From contig NZ_CP066370.1 in NCBI RefSeq assembly GCF_016406325.1, positions 2,790,001 to 2,854,000 of the forward strand: a stretch of DNA of 64,000 nucleotides, read 5' to 3'. Origin of the DNA: Shewanella putrefaciens (lineage in GTDB: Bacteria; Pseudomonadota; Gammaproteobacteria; Enterobacterales; Shewanellaceae). A model generated the notes under the pieces. It was not told the DNA's origin and searched no databases. It saw only the letters and a list, made by a program, of their open reading frames with translations. Positions 29,189 to 39,492 of the stretch are shown here, piece by piece. The position numbers were made by a program, and so were the translations under genes. The stretch's first letter is position 1. Every line of letters starts with the position of its first letter.

Positions 29189-30564
29189 ATGCGCCCAATT
29201 CAATCCAAGACTATTCAGTACTTATCATCGATGATGAGCCACATATAGGCACCGTCTTAGTGCAATTGTTCGAACTAGAAGGTATTAAAGCCATCACTCG
29301 CACTGAACCTAAAGATATTGCCAAACTGCTTGATAAAGATTGGGCCGGAGTCGTGATCTCCGATGTGAATATGCCACAGCTTGATGGCATTAGTCTTATG
29401 CAACAAATTCGCCAGCAAGATCCTGATTTACCAGTAGTCCTACTCACAGGTTTTGGCGATATCGCTATGGCAGTCAATGCCTTAAAGCAAGGCGCTTACG
29501 ATTTTCTCGAAAAACCCTTTAATAATGAACATATGCTTGATGTGGTTAAACGTGCCTTAGGTAAACGCAGTTTGACCCTAGAAAACCGTAAACTAAAAAA
29601 AGAGCTAGAGAGCCAAAGCGTTCCCGGGCCACGTATTTTGGGGCACAGTGTTGGCATTAACCGTATGCGCCATATTATTGAACAAGTCATCAATACGCCT
29701 GCTGACGTATTGATTGAAGGAGAAACAGGCACAGGTAAAGAACTCGTTGCCCGTTATCTGCACGATCACAGCAACCGTAACCAAGCCAACTTTGTGGCCA
29801 TTAACTGCGGCGCGATCCCTGAAAATCTTATCGAAAGTGAACTCTTTGGCGCCGAAGCTGGTGCCTTTACGGGGGTCGATAAAATGCGGGTGGGTAAGTT
29901 TGAATACGCTAATGGTGGCACACTGTTTTTGGATGAAATTGAAAGTACACCACTCTCGCTCCAAGTGAAACTACTCAGAGTGTTAGAAGATCGTAAAGTT
30001 GAACGCTTAGGTTCCAATAAAAGCATCAATTTAGATATACGTGTGATTGCCGCCACCAAAGTTGATTTAAAAAGCCTGTGTGATACTGGGGAGTTTCGTC
30101 AAGATTTACTCTACCGCTTGAATCTAGTGACGGTTCCCATTCCGCCACTAAGGGATCGACGTGAAGATATTCCCCTACTCTTTTTACATTTTGCGCGAGT
30201 CGCATCGGCTCGATATCACAAAGCACTTATCGCGTTAAATGCTGAGCAAAATGCCATACTCACCTCACACGACTGGCCGGGCAATGTACGTGAATTACGT
30301 AATCTGGCTGAACGCTATGTACTACTCGGTGGAGAAGCCGCTTTTGCCGGTTCACTTGGCAATACACCAAGTCTGCACTCCAGCATGTCTTTACTGCAAC
30401 GGGTCGAGTTTTTCGAGCGTGTACTGATTGAGGAAGCCTTAAGCCACAACAAAGGCAGTATCAAACTGACGATGGAACAGCTTGAACTCCCTCGCAAAAC
30501 CTTATATGACAAGATGCGCAAATATGATTTAGACCGCAAGCAATATGTAAATTCAGAGGACTAG
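29185..30564 (+). CDS. dctD: Sigma-54-dependent response regulator DctD
   Basis: Activates dctPQM when phosphorylated by DctB. The 459 residues contain a receiver (IIDDEP; phospho-acceptor Asp in VVISDVNMPQLDG), an AAA+ domain from about residue 150 (Walker A GETGTGKE, Walker B GGTLFLDEIES) and a Fis-type helix-turn-helix at the end (RKTLYDKMRKYDL). The loop that touches sigma-54 reads GAFTGV rather than the usual GAFTGA. Everything else looks intact. A terminator follows. Confidence 0.95.
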   Translation: MNAPNSIQDYSVLIIDDEPHIGTVLVQLFELEGIKAITRTEPKDIAKLLDKDWAGVVISDVNMPQLDGISLMQQIRQQDPDLPVVLLTGFGDIAMAVNALKQGAYDFLEKPFNNEHMLDVVKRALGKRSLTLENRKLKKELESQSVPGPRILGHSVGINRMRHIIEQVINTPADVLIEGETGTGKELVARYLHDHSNRNQANFVAINCGAIPENLIESELFGAEAGAFTGVDKMRVGKFEYANGGTLFLDEIESTPLSLQVKLLRVLEDRKVERLGSNKSINLDIRVIAATKVDLKSLCDTGEFRQDLLYRLNLVTVPIPPLRDRREDIPLLFLHFARVASARYHKALIALNAEQNAILTSHDWPGNVRELRNLAERYVLLGGEAAFAGSLGNTPSLHSSMSLLQRVEFFERVLIEEALSHNKGSIKLTMEQLELPRKTLYDKMRKYDLDRKQYVNSED

Positions 30565-30612
30565 GGAATATTGCGATTTCAACTGTTAAATCGCACCATA
30601 ACTCAACTTAAT

Positions 30613-30650
30613 AAAATCCCCACTTAGATTTATCTAAACGGGGATTTTAT
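30613..30650. terminator. Bidirectional terminator between dctD and the penicillin-binding gene
   Basis: A 9-bp stem (30613-30621 with 30640-30648) plus an inner TTAGAT/ATCTAA stem, with A and T flanks serving both convergent genes. Confidence 0.88.
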
Positions 30651-30670
30651 TAATAATCTCAAAAATACGT

Positions 30671-33600
30671 TTATTCAGCAACAACACACATGCCCTTTGG
30701 CGTTGTCACATAAGGTGACAGAATAGGCATCATTCCTTTCATTACTTGCAGTGGCAGTGCCGACGTAAAACTAAAATCATCGGATTTACTACCAGGCACA
30801 AAAGCGGTTAAAGTGCCAAAATATTTATCCCCTAAATAGAATACAAAGGTCGCGGTTCGATTCATGGCTGTCGTAGCAACCTTTTTGCCCTGCTGCATTT
30901 GGGTCACAATACGGTTATCTCCCGTGCCAGTTTTTCCTCCAATCGCCAACATAGCGCCTTGTTCATCAACAAAAAGGCCCTTTAAACGCCGTCCTGTACC
31001 ATTTTGAACCACATTCGCCAACGCCGCTTTTAAAGCCTGTGCAACTTCATGGCGCATAACACGTTCACCTTGAAGGCTCTGATTTTGTAACATCACCTCG
31101 TAAGGAGTATCAACACCAAAATGCAATTGATTAATCCGCACGGTAGGCAACCTGTAGCCATCGTTTTGGATAATGCCCATCAATTCAGCAAGGGCTGCAG
31201 GTCTATCCCCAGAGCTACCAAGGGCCGAACCTAAAGATGGCACCATAGTCTCAAAGGGATAACCTAAACGCGCCCAACGCTGATGAATATCTAAGAAGGC
31301 CTCAACTTCTAACATCACTTGCACACGAACATCACGGGCATTTTTATGCCGAGTTCTAAATAACCAACGATAGACTTCTTGGCGCTGCTGCTGGCTAGCC
31401 TCTTTAACATCGTTCAAATTGGCATCGGGATGATGATTAAGATATTTCAGCACCCATAGCTCTAACGGGTGCACGCGTGCAATATAGCCTTGATCAGGCA
31501 AATTATATTTATCAGGCCCGTATTTGTTATACAGATCTTTAATGCGCTTATCACTGTAGGTGGTTTGTGGCAGACGCTGCTGTAAAAATGCCTTAAATGA
31601 CGCCATAGACTCATCGGGGAGCAAATAACGATATGCTGCCGTCAGTTGTTGTTCCGATTGGGATTGACCATCGAAGAACATGTCTAAACGCTCATTAGCC
31701 GCCACTTTCTTATATTTACGATAAAATTTAGTGACGAAGGTATTACCTTCCCTGTCAGCAAAAACCCGTAAATATTCTTCGCGACGAGGATCTTTGTCAT
31801 TACGTAGCAACTGGGCCATATTGCCCTCATTTTGCATACTGCTACTGTAATTGACTATGTCGCGCATAAGGCGCACAAAGGGTAAATTGATTGAATCCTG
31901 CAAAGCTTGGTAGAGTGTGGGTATTTTTAAATCTTCTGTTTTTTTAAAGTTATTAAACACATGCAAACCACCACCCGTAAAGAATTGCTCATTCGGTGAG
32001 GCTGAATATTCACGCTGCAGTGCCGCATCTAACATGCGATCAAGACGCCTATCAGGATTAACAATAAGGTAATCAATTGCCCAGCGGGTTAAATGATCCC
32101 GAGGCTCGATAATAATCGACTCTAATTCTATGCCATGTTTTTTGGAATATTTATCGTGGATCTCGGCAATGATCTCCAAATAAGTGGCCATAACCCGCAA
32201 TTTAGCCGTAGAACCGAGTTCGAGCTTACTCCCCTCGTTAATATCGAAGGGTTGATCGGTACTATCAGTCTGAACCCTTACACGGTTAGCCGTATCAGTT
32301 CGCTCATATAAGGTAAAACTATAGAGCACATTCTGCAGTTGGTTAGGCTCAAGCAAACGCTCACCCAATAAGCCAACTTGCTCTGCCGTAGACGCTTGAG
32401 CAAGACTGCGTAAGTATTGACTCACTTGCTGCTGTAAATCACTATGCAAGCTGCTATTTACCGTGAGGTCGAGTCTATCTAAATCGTAAAGCCCTACATT
32501 CAGCATCCCAGCAGTACGTATACGAATCGTATTAATGCCTTTATCGGCACCCGATTGCACATTACGTTGCGGTTTCGCCACTTTAAATTCAAGGCGTTGT
32601 GCTAACGCAGCATCACGTAGATTTCGGTCGATTAAATAATATTCTCCGAGCAAGCGAATATGACTATCAACCAGATTCTCTAAATCTTCATGCCCCTGTA
32701 ATAGGTAATAGGACGGACGACGCTGGGCAATCATTAATGCAACCACTTGGCGGAATACTTGGCCGCGTTTTACCGCATTGGCTTTGATTTGCGGAGCCGA
32801 CAACAGCTTATTAGCCGTATCAAAATCCGTCCCAAACCACGCCCATAAACCATCACCAATACCATGTACTTCACCGTGATTTGGTGCTGAGGATAGCGGA
32901 ACTGTGTTCAAGTAATCCTGCACAATGCGCTTGCGAGCAGGTTCAGTATTTTCACCTTGCTGGTAAACTCGCACGCTGGCAGAGCCAATTTGCAATAATT
33001 TATCTTTAATACTTAAGGTTAAGCCCTGTGAAGAATGGCGAAACTTTTCAATTTGAGTCGCGAGAGTACTACCACCCGCCGTGGCAACATTAAAACCTAG
33101 CATTTCTGCGATTTGACTAAATCCGGCGACCACAAAGCGTGGCCAATCTATCACTGGGTTTAGCTTATTTTCGGTGGTCCAAAGCTCTCGGTTTTCAATA
33201 AATAAGAGGGTATTCACAATCTCATTAGGGATCTTATCGTCATCCTGATAAACCCGCTTAGGATAGGTAAACTGATAAAGATCTGTATTGCGGCAATCAA
33301 GCAGTGTTAATCCCGATTGCGCCTTCTCATGGTAAGGAGGGAAAAAACCCAACTGGGTATACTCTTGTAACGCTGGCGAGAATGCCACCTGCCGCGTTAT
33401 CTGAAAGTTTCGCTGCAACAATCTGTCAATATAGTTCGGTAACTTGCTATAGCCATGACGTTCATCAAAAGGACCATAACTTGGATAAATAACTGACTGC
33501 GTTGGCTCATTTTTTAATTCATAGGTGAGGGTTTTAGCATATTGATGGATAAATTTTGCTTGGTAGAAAGAAGTCTTCATTTCTTGGCCAATTAAAATGG

Positions 33601-33742
33601 CCAAGCATAAAATAAGGATAAAAAAGAGAAACCAAGCACGCCCCTTAGATCTAACCTTAGGCTGAGCCTTGGCTTTAGGCTCAGGTTGCGGTGGGCGAGG
33701 ACGATAATTTTCGAACTGCATCTCTTGCGTAGAATTAGGCAA
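30671..33742 (-). CDS. Atypical bifunctional penicillin-binding protein (GT51 transglycosylase plus transpeptidase)
   Basis: Peptidoglycan synthase, anchored in the inner membrane by a helix at residues 36-54 after a Pro-rich cytoplasmic tail. The 1023 residues carry a GT51 domain with the catalytic-type Glu183 (IENRELW instead of the usual E-D-x-x-F) and GGSTLATQIEK at 223-233. The transpeptidase motifs are STAK at 511-514, SIN at 617-619 and KTG at 937-939. About 320 residues separate the last two, far more than in PBP1a/1b, so an extra domain of roughly 150 residues lies at about 640-830. Not one of the standard housekeeping PBPs; specific role unknown. Confidence 0.85.
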   Translation of the reverse strand: MPNSTQEMQFENYRPRPPQPEPKAKAQPKVRSKGRAWFLFFILILCLAILIGQEMKTSFYQAKFIHQYAKTLTYELKNEPTQSVIYPSYGPFDERHGYSKLPNYIDRLLQRNFQITRQVAFSPALQEYTQLGFFPPYHEKAQSGLTLLDCRNTDLYQFTYPKRVYQDDDKIPNEIVNTLLFIENRELWTTENKLNPVIDWPRFVVAGFSQIAEMLGFNVATAGGSTLATQIEKFRHSSQGLTLSIKDKLLQIGSASVRVYQQGENTEPARKRIVQDYLNTVPLSSAPNHGEVHGIGDGLWAWFGTDFDTANKLLSAPQIKANAVKRGQVFRQVVALMIAQRRPSYYLLQGHEDLENLVDSHIRLLGEYYLIDRNLRDAALAQRLEFKVAKPQRNVQSGADKGINTIRIRTAGMLNVGLYDLDRLDLTVNSSLHSDLQQQVSQYLRSLAQASTAEQVGLLGERLLEPNQLQNVLYSFTLYERTDTANRVRVQTDSTDQPFDINEGSKLELGSTAKLRVMATYLEIIAEIHDKYSKKHGIELESIIIEPRDHLTRWAIDYLIVNPDRRLDRMLDAALQREYSASPNEQFFTGGGLHVFNNFKKTEDLKIPTLYQALQDSINLPFVRLMRDIVNYSSSMQNEGNMAQLLRNDKDPRREEYLRVFADREGNTFVTKFYRKYKKVAANERLDMFFDGQSQSEQQLTAAYRYLLPDESMASFKAFLQQRLPQTTYSDKRIKDLYNKYGPDKYNLPDQGYIARVHPLELWVLKYLNHHPDANLNDVKEASQQQRQEVYRWLFRTRHKNARDVRVQVMLEVEAFLDIHQRWARLGYPFETMVPSLGSALGSSGDRPAALAELMGIIQNDGYRLPTVRINQLHFGVDTPYEVMLQNQSLQGERVMRHEVAQALKAALANVVQNGTGRRLKGLFVDEQGAMLAIGGKTGTGDNRIVTQMQQGKKVATTAMNRTATFVFYLGDKYFGTLTAFVPGSKSDDFSFTSALPLQVMKGMMPILSPYVTTPKGMCVVAE

Positions 33743-33844
33743 AACTGCTCCAAAAAATCATAAAGCGAGAACGTATTTTATTCACTATTAACCGCTTTTG
33801 GTAAAATCTAGGTACCTAAATATCGATCTTGTCTATTGTCTAAT

Positions 33845-34423
33845 CTAATCCCAGATAAATTCACGAAAATGCTTGCGACACACTGATTCATAACGCTCAT
33901 TACCACCGATAGCCACTTGCTCACCTTCACGCATCACTTTACCTTCATCATCAAGACGAACCACCATATTTGCTTTACGTCCACAATGACAAATCGTCTT
34001 TAACTCGACTAACTTATCGGCCCAAGCCAACAAATAATGACTACCACTAAAAAGTTCACCTTGAAAGTCTGTTCGCAGCCCATAGCACAACACTGGAATA
34101 TCTAGCTTATCAACAACATAAGTCAACTGTTTTACTTGTTCTTTACTTAAGAACTGGCATTCGTCCAATAAAACACAACTTAATGGCGTAACTTGATGCA
34201 CGGCTTGGATCATTTCAGTCAGATTATCTTGGCTACTAAAAACCTGTGCATCGGTTTCAATACCAATACGGGAGGCCACTTTACCTTTGCCATATCTATC
34301 ATCAATAGAGGCCGTCATCACTAAGGTATGCATACCACGTTCGCGATAATTATAAGAAGATTGCAATAATGACGTGGATTTGCCCGCATTCATTGACGAA
34401 TAGTAAAAATACAGTTGTGCCAA
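33845..34423 (-). CDS. tdk: Thymidine kinase
   Basis: Phosphorylates thymidine in nucleoside salvage. The 192 residues align with E. coli Tdk from the first residue ([20 protein letters not shown], containing the P-loop). DECQFL with the Walker B-type acidic residues, the lasso-region [12 protein letters not shown], and zinc Cys residues in [10 protein letters not shown] and VCRKHF follow. Confidence 0.97.
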   Translation of the reverse strand: MAQLYFYYSSMNAGKSTSLLQSSYNYRERGMHTLVMTASIDDRYGKGKVASRIGIETDAQVFSSQDNLTEMIQAVHQVTPLSCVLLDECQFLSKEQVKQLTYVVDKLDIPVLCYGLRTDFQGELFSGSHYLLAWADKLVELKTICHCGRKANMVVRLDDEGKVMREGEQVAIGGNERYESVCRKHFREFIWD

Positions 34424-34965
34424 AACTTATACCCTTTAAAAACATTATCTCTTACGTGTCAATCACCAGAGCAAAATTGCATATTAGTTTAACATTGCCT
34501 CCCCCATCAAAACACTATCCTTATCTAAGCTTTTATGACGAATTAAGATAATCGCACTAAATTACATCCAAATCTTAAATTTCGCTCCCCAGCATCATCA
34601 TTTCTACTTACGCTAATTTAAGTCTCACTAAACAAGATGTAATGCAAATGTAAATCGTCAGTAAATTGTTAAAATAACCTTAAACCAAGATTAAATGCTG
34701 TTTTATCAGGAAAAAGTGATGGACGCTAAATACCAAAATTGAGATCTACCTCTAAAGTAATAGTCATAAATGCGGTAAGGCTCAAAAAAACAACAAACAA
34801 TTAACAGTAATATTCCCTTTGAGACAATAAGTGCTCAATTTTAAAAAAATAAAAGTATTCGATAGCTTGCAAATTAAAATCAGCGGTTAAAAGCACTAAT
34901 CTCCCCTGCAAACTTAGTGCTGCAATCCGTCCTTTATTCGCATATTGGATCAATTGGAGATTATG
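34424..34965. other. Long AT-rich upstream region of the multihaem cytochrome gene
   Basis: About 540 bases between divergent tdk and the cytochrome gene. I see no gene, repeat or convincing operator; a long leader or an anaerobic regulator site would be expected here but is not identifiable by eye. Confidence 0.4.
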
Positions 34966-37068
34966 ATGAGAATTTTCACCTCTAAAAAACTGGCATATGT
35001 TGTTGCCTTAGCCTTAACCGGCGCCCTTGTTGGCTGTGGGGATGATGGTAAGGATGGTGCCCCTGGCACGCCAGGCACACCAGGGGTCCCAGGAACACCC
35101 GGTACTCCAGGAACCCCTGGTGAACCTGGTAAACCATGGACACCAGCGCCAGTAACCAAATCGACCGTAACCAATGTTAAAGTAATTAACTACAGCTTTG
35201 CTGAAGGTAGTATTAGTTACGAATTCGAAATTACAGATGAAAACAATAGCCCAATCAATGGACTGTTAAATGCTCAAGCTAAAGTGGCGGCATTAACCGA
35301 TAAAGGTTTTATCACCAACCGCACTGAAGCCGATAAAAACGGTATTGCAGACAATGTTCATGTAGGTGGTGACGCGACTCAAGCAACTGCGAGTGCAGAG
35401 TTAACGGCTTTGGCTGATGGCCACTACCAGTTTAAAGTGCCAATGAAAGGGGTAAACCCTGCCACTGAAGGTATCGTTTGGTTACGTGTCGGTGGAAATG
35501 ATGGCATTGCAACGTCTAGGCCTTTAGTCGTTAACAAACCAGAAGGCACACATTCAACCACAACCGATAGCTGCTACTCTTGTCATATCGACTACTCCAC
35601 TAGCCCACGTCGTCATGCAAGCTATGTTGCAAGCGGAATGGACAGCGAAGTCACCTTCGTAGAAGGCTGTTTAGTCTGTCACGGTTCTGTCAGCCGCGCA
35701 GTTGTCAATGCTGAAGGTTTCTCTACCGGTAGCTACGCGACTAACACACTATCCAAAATTGGTCATATCAATCACCAGAAATTTACTAAAGATTTCAGCG
35801 TGATGAACTGTACTTCTTGCCACGTTGAAGCGCCTAACAATATCAACGTATCTGGCCCAGGTTGTATTGACTGCCACAACAGTGGTGGTGTACCAGGCGT
35901 TGTGATCCCAAGCAATGGTGCGGATTTACGCATTATGCACGAAAGCAAAGCGGGTATAACAGAACGTCAAGCCATTCGTGCTAAGTACAAATTGGAATTA
36001 TCAACTCCTGTTAAAGTCGATGATATTTCGACTAAAACTGACCACTATGCACCAACGAATGCCACAGCATCAGTAGCAGCACCAGGCTTCTGTACTACAT
36101 TAACGGTTAAAGATGTTGATGGTAACATTTTCAACATTAAAGATAAGTTCAACTACACAACAGTATTTAATGCCGCGAAACCAATCGTCTATGCAGGTGC
36201 CTATTTACATTCCTATGAAAATGGCAGCTTAGTGGGACGCCCAGGTAACCGTACTAACTACTACTATGGTTACAACACTGATGGTACTAAAAATATCTGT
36301 CACTTACTGACTGATATCACCGCAGTGAATGCTAACTATGTCTACTCAGCTCGCGTAACATTCAGTACCGCTGGTTGGATGGAGTATGATGGTAAAGCGC
36401 GTTATCAAAGCAATGGCAACCTAAGAGCTAACGGATATGATGGCGCCATGGGCGTATCTTTCACCGCTTACTCTGACGTTGTTAACCCAACGACTGGTGC
36501 AAAAGTCTCAGCCTTTGGCCGCCGCTCAGTGGTTAGCGATAACAGTTGTACCACTTGCCACAACGATGGAACTGCCTTCCACAAAAATGGTGCCTTCGAT
36601 GAAGGTGGTAAGGCTTGTATCGCTTGCCATGATAACGGTATGGAACGTACTACAGCAGCCTTAGGTGCTGGTTTTGGTCCTATGGTACACAGCTGGCACT
36701 GGGGTAATGGTGCTAAAGTGGGTGAAGTCAAAGCCGATGGCACTCAAGCAAAAATCGCTAACGGTGCAGGCGCAATTGAAGCCTCTACTAGCTGTGTAGC
36801 CTGTCACACTAAAGCCATTGATTTAAGCAAAGTGCCAAATCAATACATCGCTGAACCGGGTGGTAATATGACAAGCCCTGTCACCGCAAACTGTTATGCC
36901 TGCCACACTAGCGATTCTGCTAAGGCGCATATGGCAACTAACGGTGGTGAAATCAGCGTACCAAAAGTGGCTGACTGGTTTAAACAACCAACCTCTGAAT
37001 CTTGTGCAGTATGTCATGACACAGGTAGAAGTTATGGTATTGATAAATACCACAAGTTTACTCGCTAA
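34966..37068 (+). CDS. OmcA/MtrC-family outer-membrane multihaem cytochrome c lipoprotein, nine CxxCH
   Basis: Predicted extracellular electron-transfer cytochrome. I start at 34966 (MRIFTSKKLAYVV), six bases after GGAG; ATG 34963 is just upstream. The 700 residues have a lipobox (LVGC) at about residue 23, then about eight collagen-like Gly-x-Pro triplets, then a beta domain. Four CxxCH motifs cluster at about residues 203-306 and five at about 528-683. MtrC and OmcA have ten, five in each cluster, so one haem site is missing in the first. The central domain holds two other Cys that could form a disulfide. No mtrAB-type partner is nearby. Confidence 0.9.
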   Translation: MRIFTSKKLAYVVALALTGALVGCGDDGKDGAPGTPGTPGVPGTPGTPGTPGEPGKPWTPAPVTKSTVTNVKVINYSFAEGSISYEFEITDENNSPINGLLNAQAKVAALTDKGFITNRTEADKNGIADNVHVGGDATQATASAELTALADGHYQFKVPMKGVNPATEGIVWLRVGGNDGIATSRPLVVNKPEGTHSTTTDSCYSCHIDYSTSPRRHASYVASGMDSEVTFVEGCLVCHGSVSRAVVNAEGFSTGSYATNTLSKIGHINHQKFTKDFSVMNCTSCHVEAPNNINVSGPGCIDCHNSGGVPGVVIPSNGADLRIMHESKAGITERQAIRAKYKLELSTPVKVDDISTKTDHYAPTNATASVAAPGFCTTLTVKDVDGNIFNIKDKFNYTTVFNAAKPIVYAGAYLHSYENGSLVGRPGNRTNYYYGYNTDGTKNICHLLTDITAVNANYVYSARVTFSTAGWMEYDGKARYQSNGNLRANGYDGAMGVSFTAYSDVVNPTTGAKVSAFGRRSVVSDNSCTTCHNDGTAFHKNGAFDEGGKACIACHDNGMERTTAALGAGFGPMVHSWHWGNGAKVGEVKADGTQAKIANGAGAIEASTSCVACHTKAIDLSKVPNQYIAEPGGNMTSPVTANCYACHTSDSAKAHMATNGGEISVPKVADWFKQPTSESCAVCHDTGRSYGIDKYHKFTR

Positions 37069-37141
37069 TTAATCATCCATCATCGCGTGATTAAGCAGTA
37101 AGTAAAAAGCGGTACCTATTTTCCCTGCAAGGAAATAGCTC

Positions 37142-37174
37142 AAGGAGTCTCGCTAGCGCGAGGCTCCTTTTTTA
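37142..37174 (+). terminator. Terminator of the cytochrome gene
   Basis: A 12-bp stem with one G-U pair (AAGGAGTCTCGC and GCGAGGCTCCTT) followed by six T, about 75 bases after the stop. Confidence 0.92.
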
Positions 37175-37268
37175 TGGCAAGATAGCCGGGCACAAACATT
37201 TTCAGACCTATTTAAGTTATTAAGGTTAGAGTCCTAAAAAAACAACAAATTCTAAGGAAGTCATTTAA

Positions 37269-39422
37269 ATGCGTAAAAGTTTTATTGCCATAGCCATCGG
37301 CGCCACGCTCACCGCCGGATTGATGGCAGGTTGCAGCAACACAGAAAACGCTGCACCTAATGCTGTTTCAATACCTGTCCAAAATCCATTGCTACAAGCC
37401 AGTACACTGCAATATCAAGCTCCCGACTTTAACCTCATCAAAGATGAACATTTTAAACCCGCACTCGAGCAAGGTATTGCCGAGCAATATCAAGAAATTC
37501 TGGCTATCGCCAATAATCCTGCGGCCCCCACCTTTGAGAACACCATTGTTGCGATGGAAAAAAGCGGCGCGCTACTGAATCGTGCCTCAAGCGTGTTTTA
37601 TAACTTAGCTGGCTCAAACAGCAATCCTGAGCTACGTAAAATCCAAGGGGAAATGGCCCCTAAGATGGCTGCCCACTCGGATAATATCAATTTAAATCCC
37701 GCCTTATTTGCCCGTATCGAAGCCATTTATAATGACCGCACCAACCTAGGTTTAACACCTGAGGCTCAACGCTTAGTTGAGGTTTACCACCAACGCTTTA
37801 TCATGGCGGGTGCAAAACTCACTGACGAACAAAAAGTCAAAATCCGTGCATTAAATGAAGAGCAATCAACCTTAACAAACGAATTCTCTCAGCGTTTACT
37901 GCGCTTAACGAAAGAAATCGCTATCGTTGTTGATTCAAAAGATGAACTGGTAGGTTTAACCGACAGTGAAATCACTTCAGCCGCCAACGATGCCAAAGCC
38001 GCAGGACACGATGGCAAGTACCTTATCAATATCACCAACACAACACGCCAGCCGATACTCGCCTCATTGGAAAATCGTGAGCTACGCCAACGTATTTGGG
38101 AAGCCTCCGCTAACCGCGGTTTAACGGGGGAAAATGAAACAGCATCATTAGTCTCGCGTTTAGCACAACTTCGCGCCGAACGAGCGGCTCTTTTAGGATA
38201 TGAAAACTGGGCAACCTATCGCTTAGCGCCGCAAATGGCTAAAACGCCTGAAGCGGTTTACAGCATGTTTGGCTCTATGGTGCCCGCGGTAGTTGCCAAC
38301 ACTCAAAAAGAAGCGGCTGATATTCAAGCGATGATCACTAAAACCGGTGGTAAGTTTGAACTCGCCCCTTGGGATTGGGAATTTTACGCTGAAAAAGTGC
38401 GCCAAGAAAAATACGCGCTTGATGCCAACAGTGTTCGCCCTTACTTTGAGTTTAACCGTGTACTAGAAGACGGGGTGTTCTATACACTTAAAGAACTTTA
38501 CGGCGTCACCCTAAAACCACGCCCAGATTTACCTGTGTACCATCCCGATGTGAAAGCCTATGAAATGTTTGATGCCGATGGCTCAAGCATGGCGATTTTC
38601 TATGCTGACTATTTTGCCCGCGAAGGTAAACGTGGTGGCGCATGGATGAGTTCATTTGTGGGTCAATCTTTCTTAGAAGGCACGAAACCTGTTGTCGTCA
38701 ATGTGATGAACATTAAAAAGGCACCGGAGGGCGAGCCAACCTTCGTTAGCTATAACGAAGTCACAACCATGTTCCATGAAATGGGTCACGGTACCCATGG
38801 CATGTTCTCAAAGGTAACTTATCCAAGCCTCGCTGGCACCTCAGTTTCCCGTGATTTTGTGGAATTCCCATCCACATTTGAAGAAGATTGGGCAGCCCAT
38901 CCTAAAGTGTTAGCTAACTATGCTAAACACTATGAAACTGGTAAGCCGATTCCTGATGAACTACTGCAAAAGTTACTGAAATCAGGCAGCTTTAACCAAG
39001 GTTTTGATACCTTAGAATATATGGCCGCCGCATTAGTGGATATGGAGTGGCATTCATTAAGCCCTGACACGCCGCTGCAAGATGTCGCCACCTTTGAAGC
39101 TAATGCGCTTAAAAAACACGGCTTAAACATTAGCGCCGTGCCACCACGCTATAAGTCAACCTATTTTGCCCACGCCTTCCCCGGCGGTTACTCGGCAAGT
39201 TATTATGCTTATATGTGGAGTGAAATTTTAGCAGCAGATGCTTTCGCCTATGTACAAACTCAAGGCGGACTCAATCGAGAGATTGGCATGAAGTATCGTA
39301 AAACGATCCGTGAAGTGGGTAACAGTGTGCCACCAATGGAGGCCTATAAAAACTTCCGAGGTCAAGAGCCCACTACTGAGGGTTTACTTAACCGCCGTGG
39401 TTTAAATAGCGCCAATAAATAA
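37269..39422 (+). CDS. dcp: M3-family dipeptidyl carboxypeptidase, lipoprotein form
   Basis: Zinc metallopeptidase that removes dipeptides from peptide C-termini. The 717 residues start with a lipoprotein signal (LMAGC at about residue 22), so it is anchored in the envelope, unlike the cytoplasmic form in E. coli. The zinc site is MFHEMGHGTHGMFS near residue 502, with the third ligand Glu in FVEFPSTFEEDW downstream. A C-terminal FPGGYSASYYAYMWSEI region is typical of Dcp/oligopeptidase A. Single gene with its own terminator. Confidence 0.94.
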   Translation: MRKSFIAIAIGATLTAGLMAGCSNTENAAPNAVSIPVQNPLLQASTLQYQAPDFNLIKDEHFKPALEQGIAEQYQEILAIANNPAAPTFENTIVAMEKSGALLNRASSVFYNLAGSNSNPELRKIQGEMAPKMAAHSDNINLNPALFARIEAIYNDRTNLGLTPEAQRLVEVYHQRFIMAGAKLTDEQKVKIRALNEEQSTLTNEFSQRLLRLTKEIAIVVDSKDELVGLTDSEITSAANDAKAAGHDGKYLINITNTTRQPILASLENRELRQRIWEASANRGLTGENETASLVSRLAQLRAERAALLGYENWATYRLAPQMAKTPEAVYSMFGSMVPAVVANTQKEAADIQAMITKTGGKFELAPWDWEFYAEKVRQEKYALDANSVRPYFEFNRVLEDGVFYTLKELYGVTLKPRPDLPVYHPDVKAYEMFDADGSSMAIFYADYFAREGKRGGAWMSSFVGQSFLEGTKPVVVNVMNIKKAPEGEPTFVSYNEVTTMFHEMGHGTHGMFSKVTYPSLAGTSVSRDFVEFPSTFEEDWAAHPKVLANYAKHYETGKPIPDELLQKLLKSGSFNQGFDTLEYMAAALVDMEWHSLSPDTPLQDVATFEANALKKHGLNISAVPPRYKSTYFAHAFPGGYSASYYAYMWSEILAADAFAYVQTQGGLNREIGMKYRKTIREVGNSVPPMEAYKNFRGQEPTTEGLLNRRGLNSANK

Positions 39423-39440
39423 AACGAACATCAGATCCAT

Positions 39441-39472
39441 AAAAATCAGCCAGCAATTGCTGGCTGATTTTT
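39441..39472. terminator. Bidirectional terminator between dcp and the NhaC-family gene
   Basis: A near-perfect palindrome of 32 bases (AAAAATCAGCCAGCAA and its complement) between convergent genes. Confidence 0.93.
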
Positions 39473-39492
39473 ATATCCAAACACACTTAGTC

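Noticed and set aside
34424..34965. Possible ArcA or CRP sites upstream of the cytochrome gene
   Set aside because: Several AT-rich near matches, none convincing by eye.
34950..35174. Minus-strand frame with Gly-Val-Pro repeats
   Set aside because: It is the antisense of the collagen-like triplets of the cytochrome gene.
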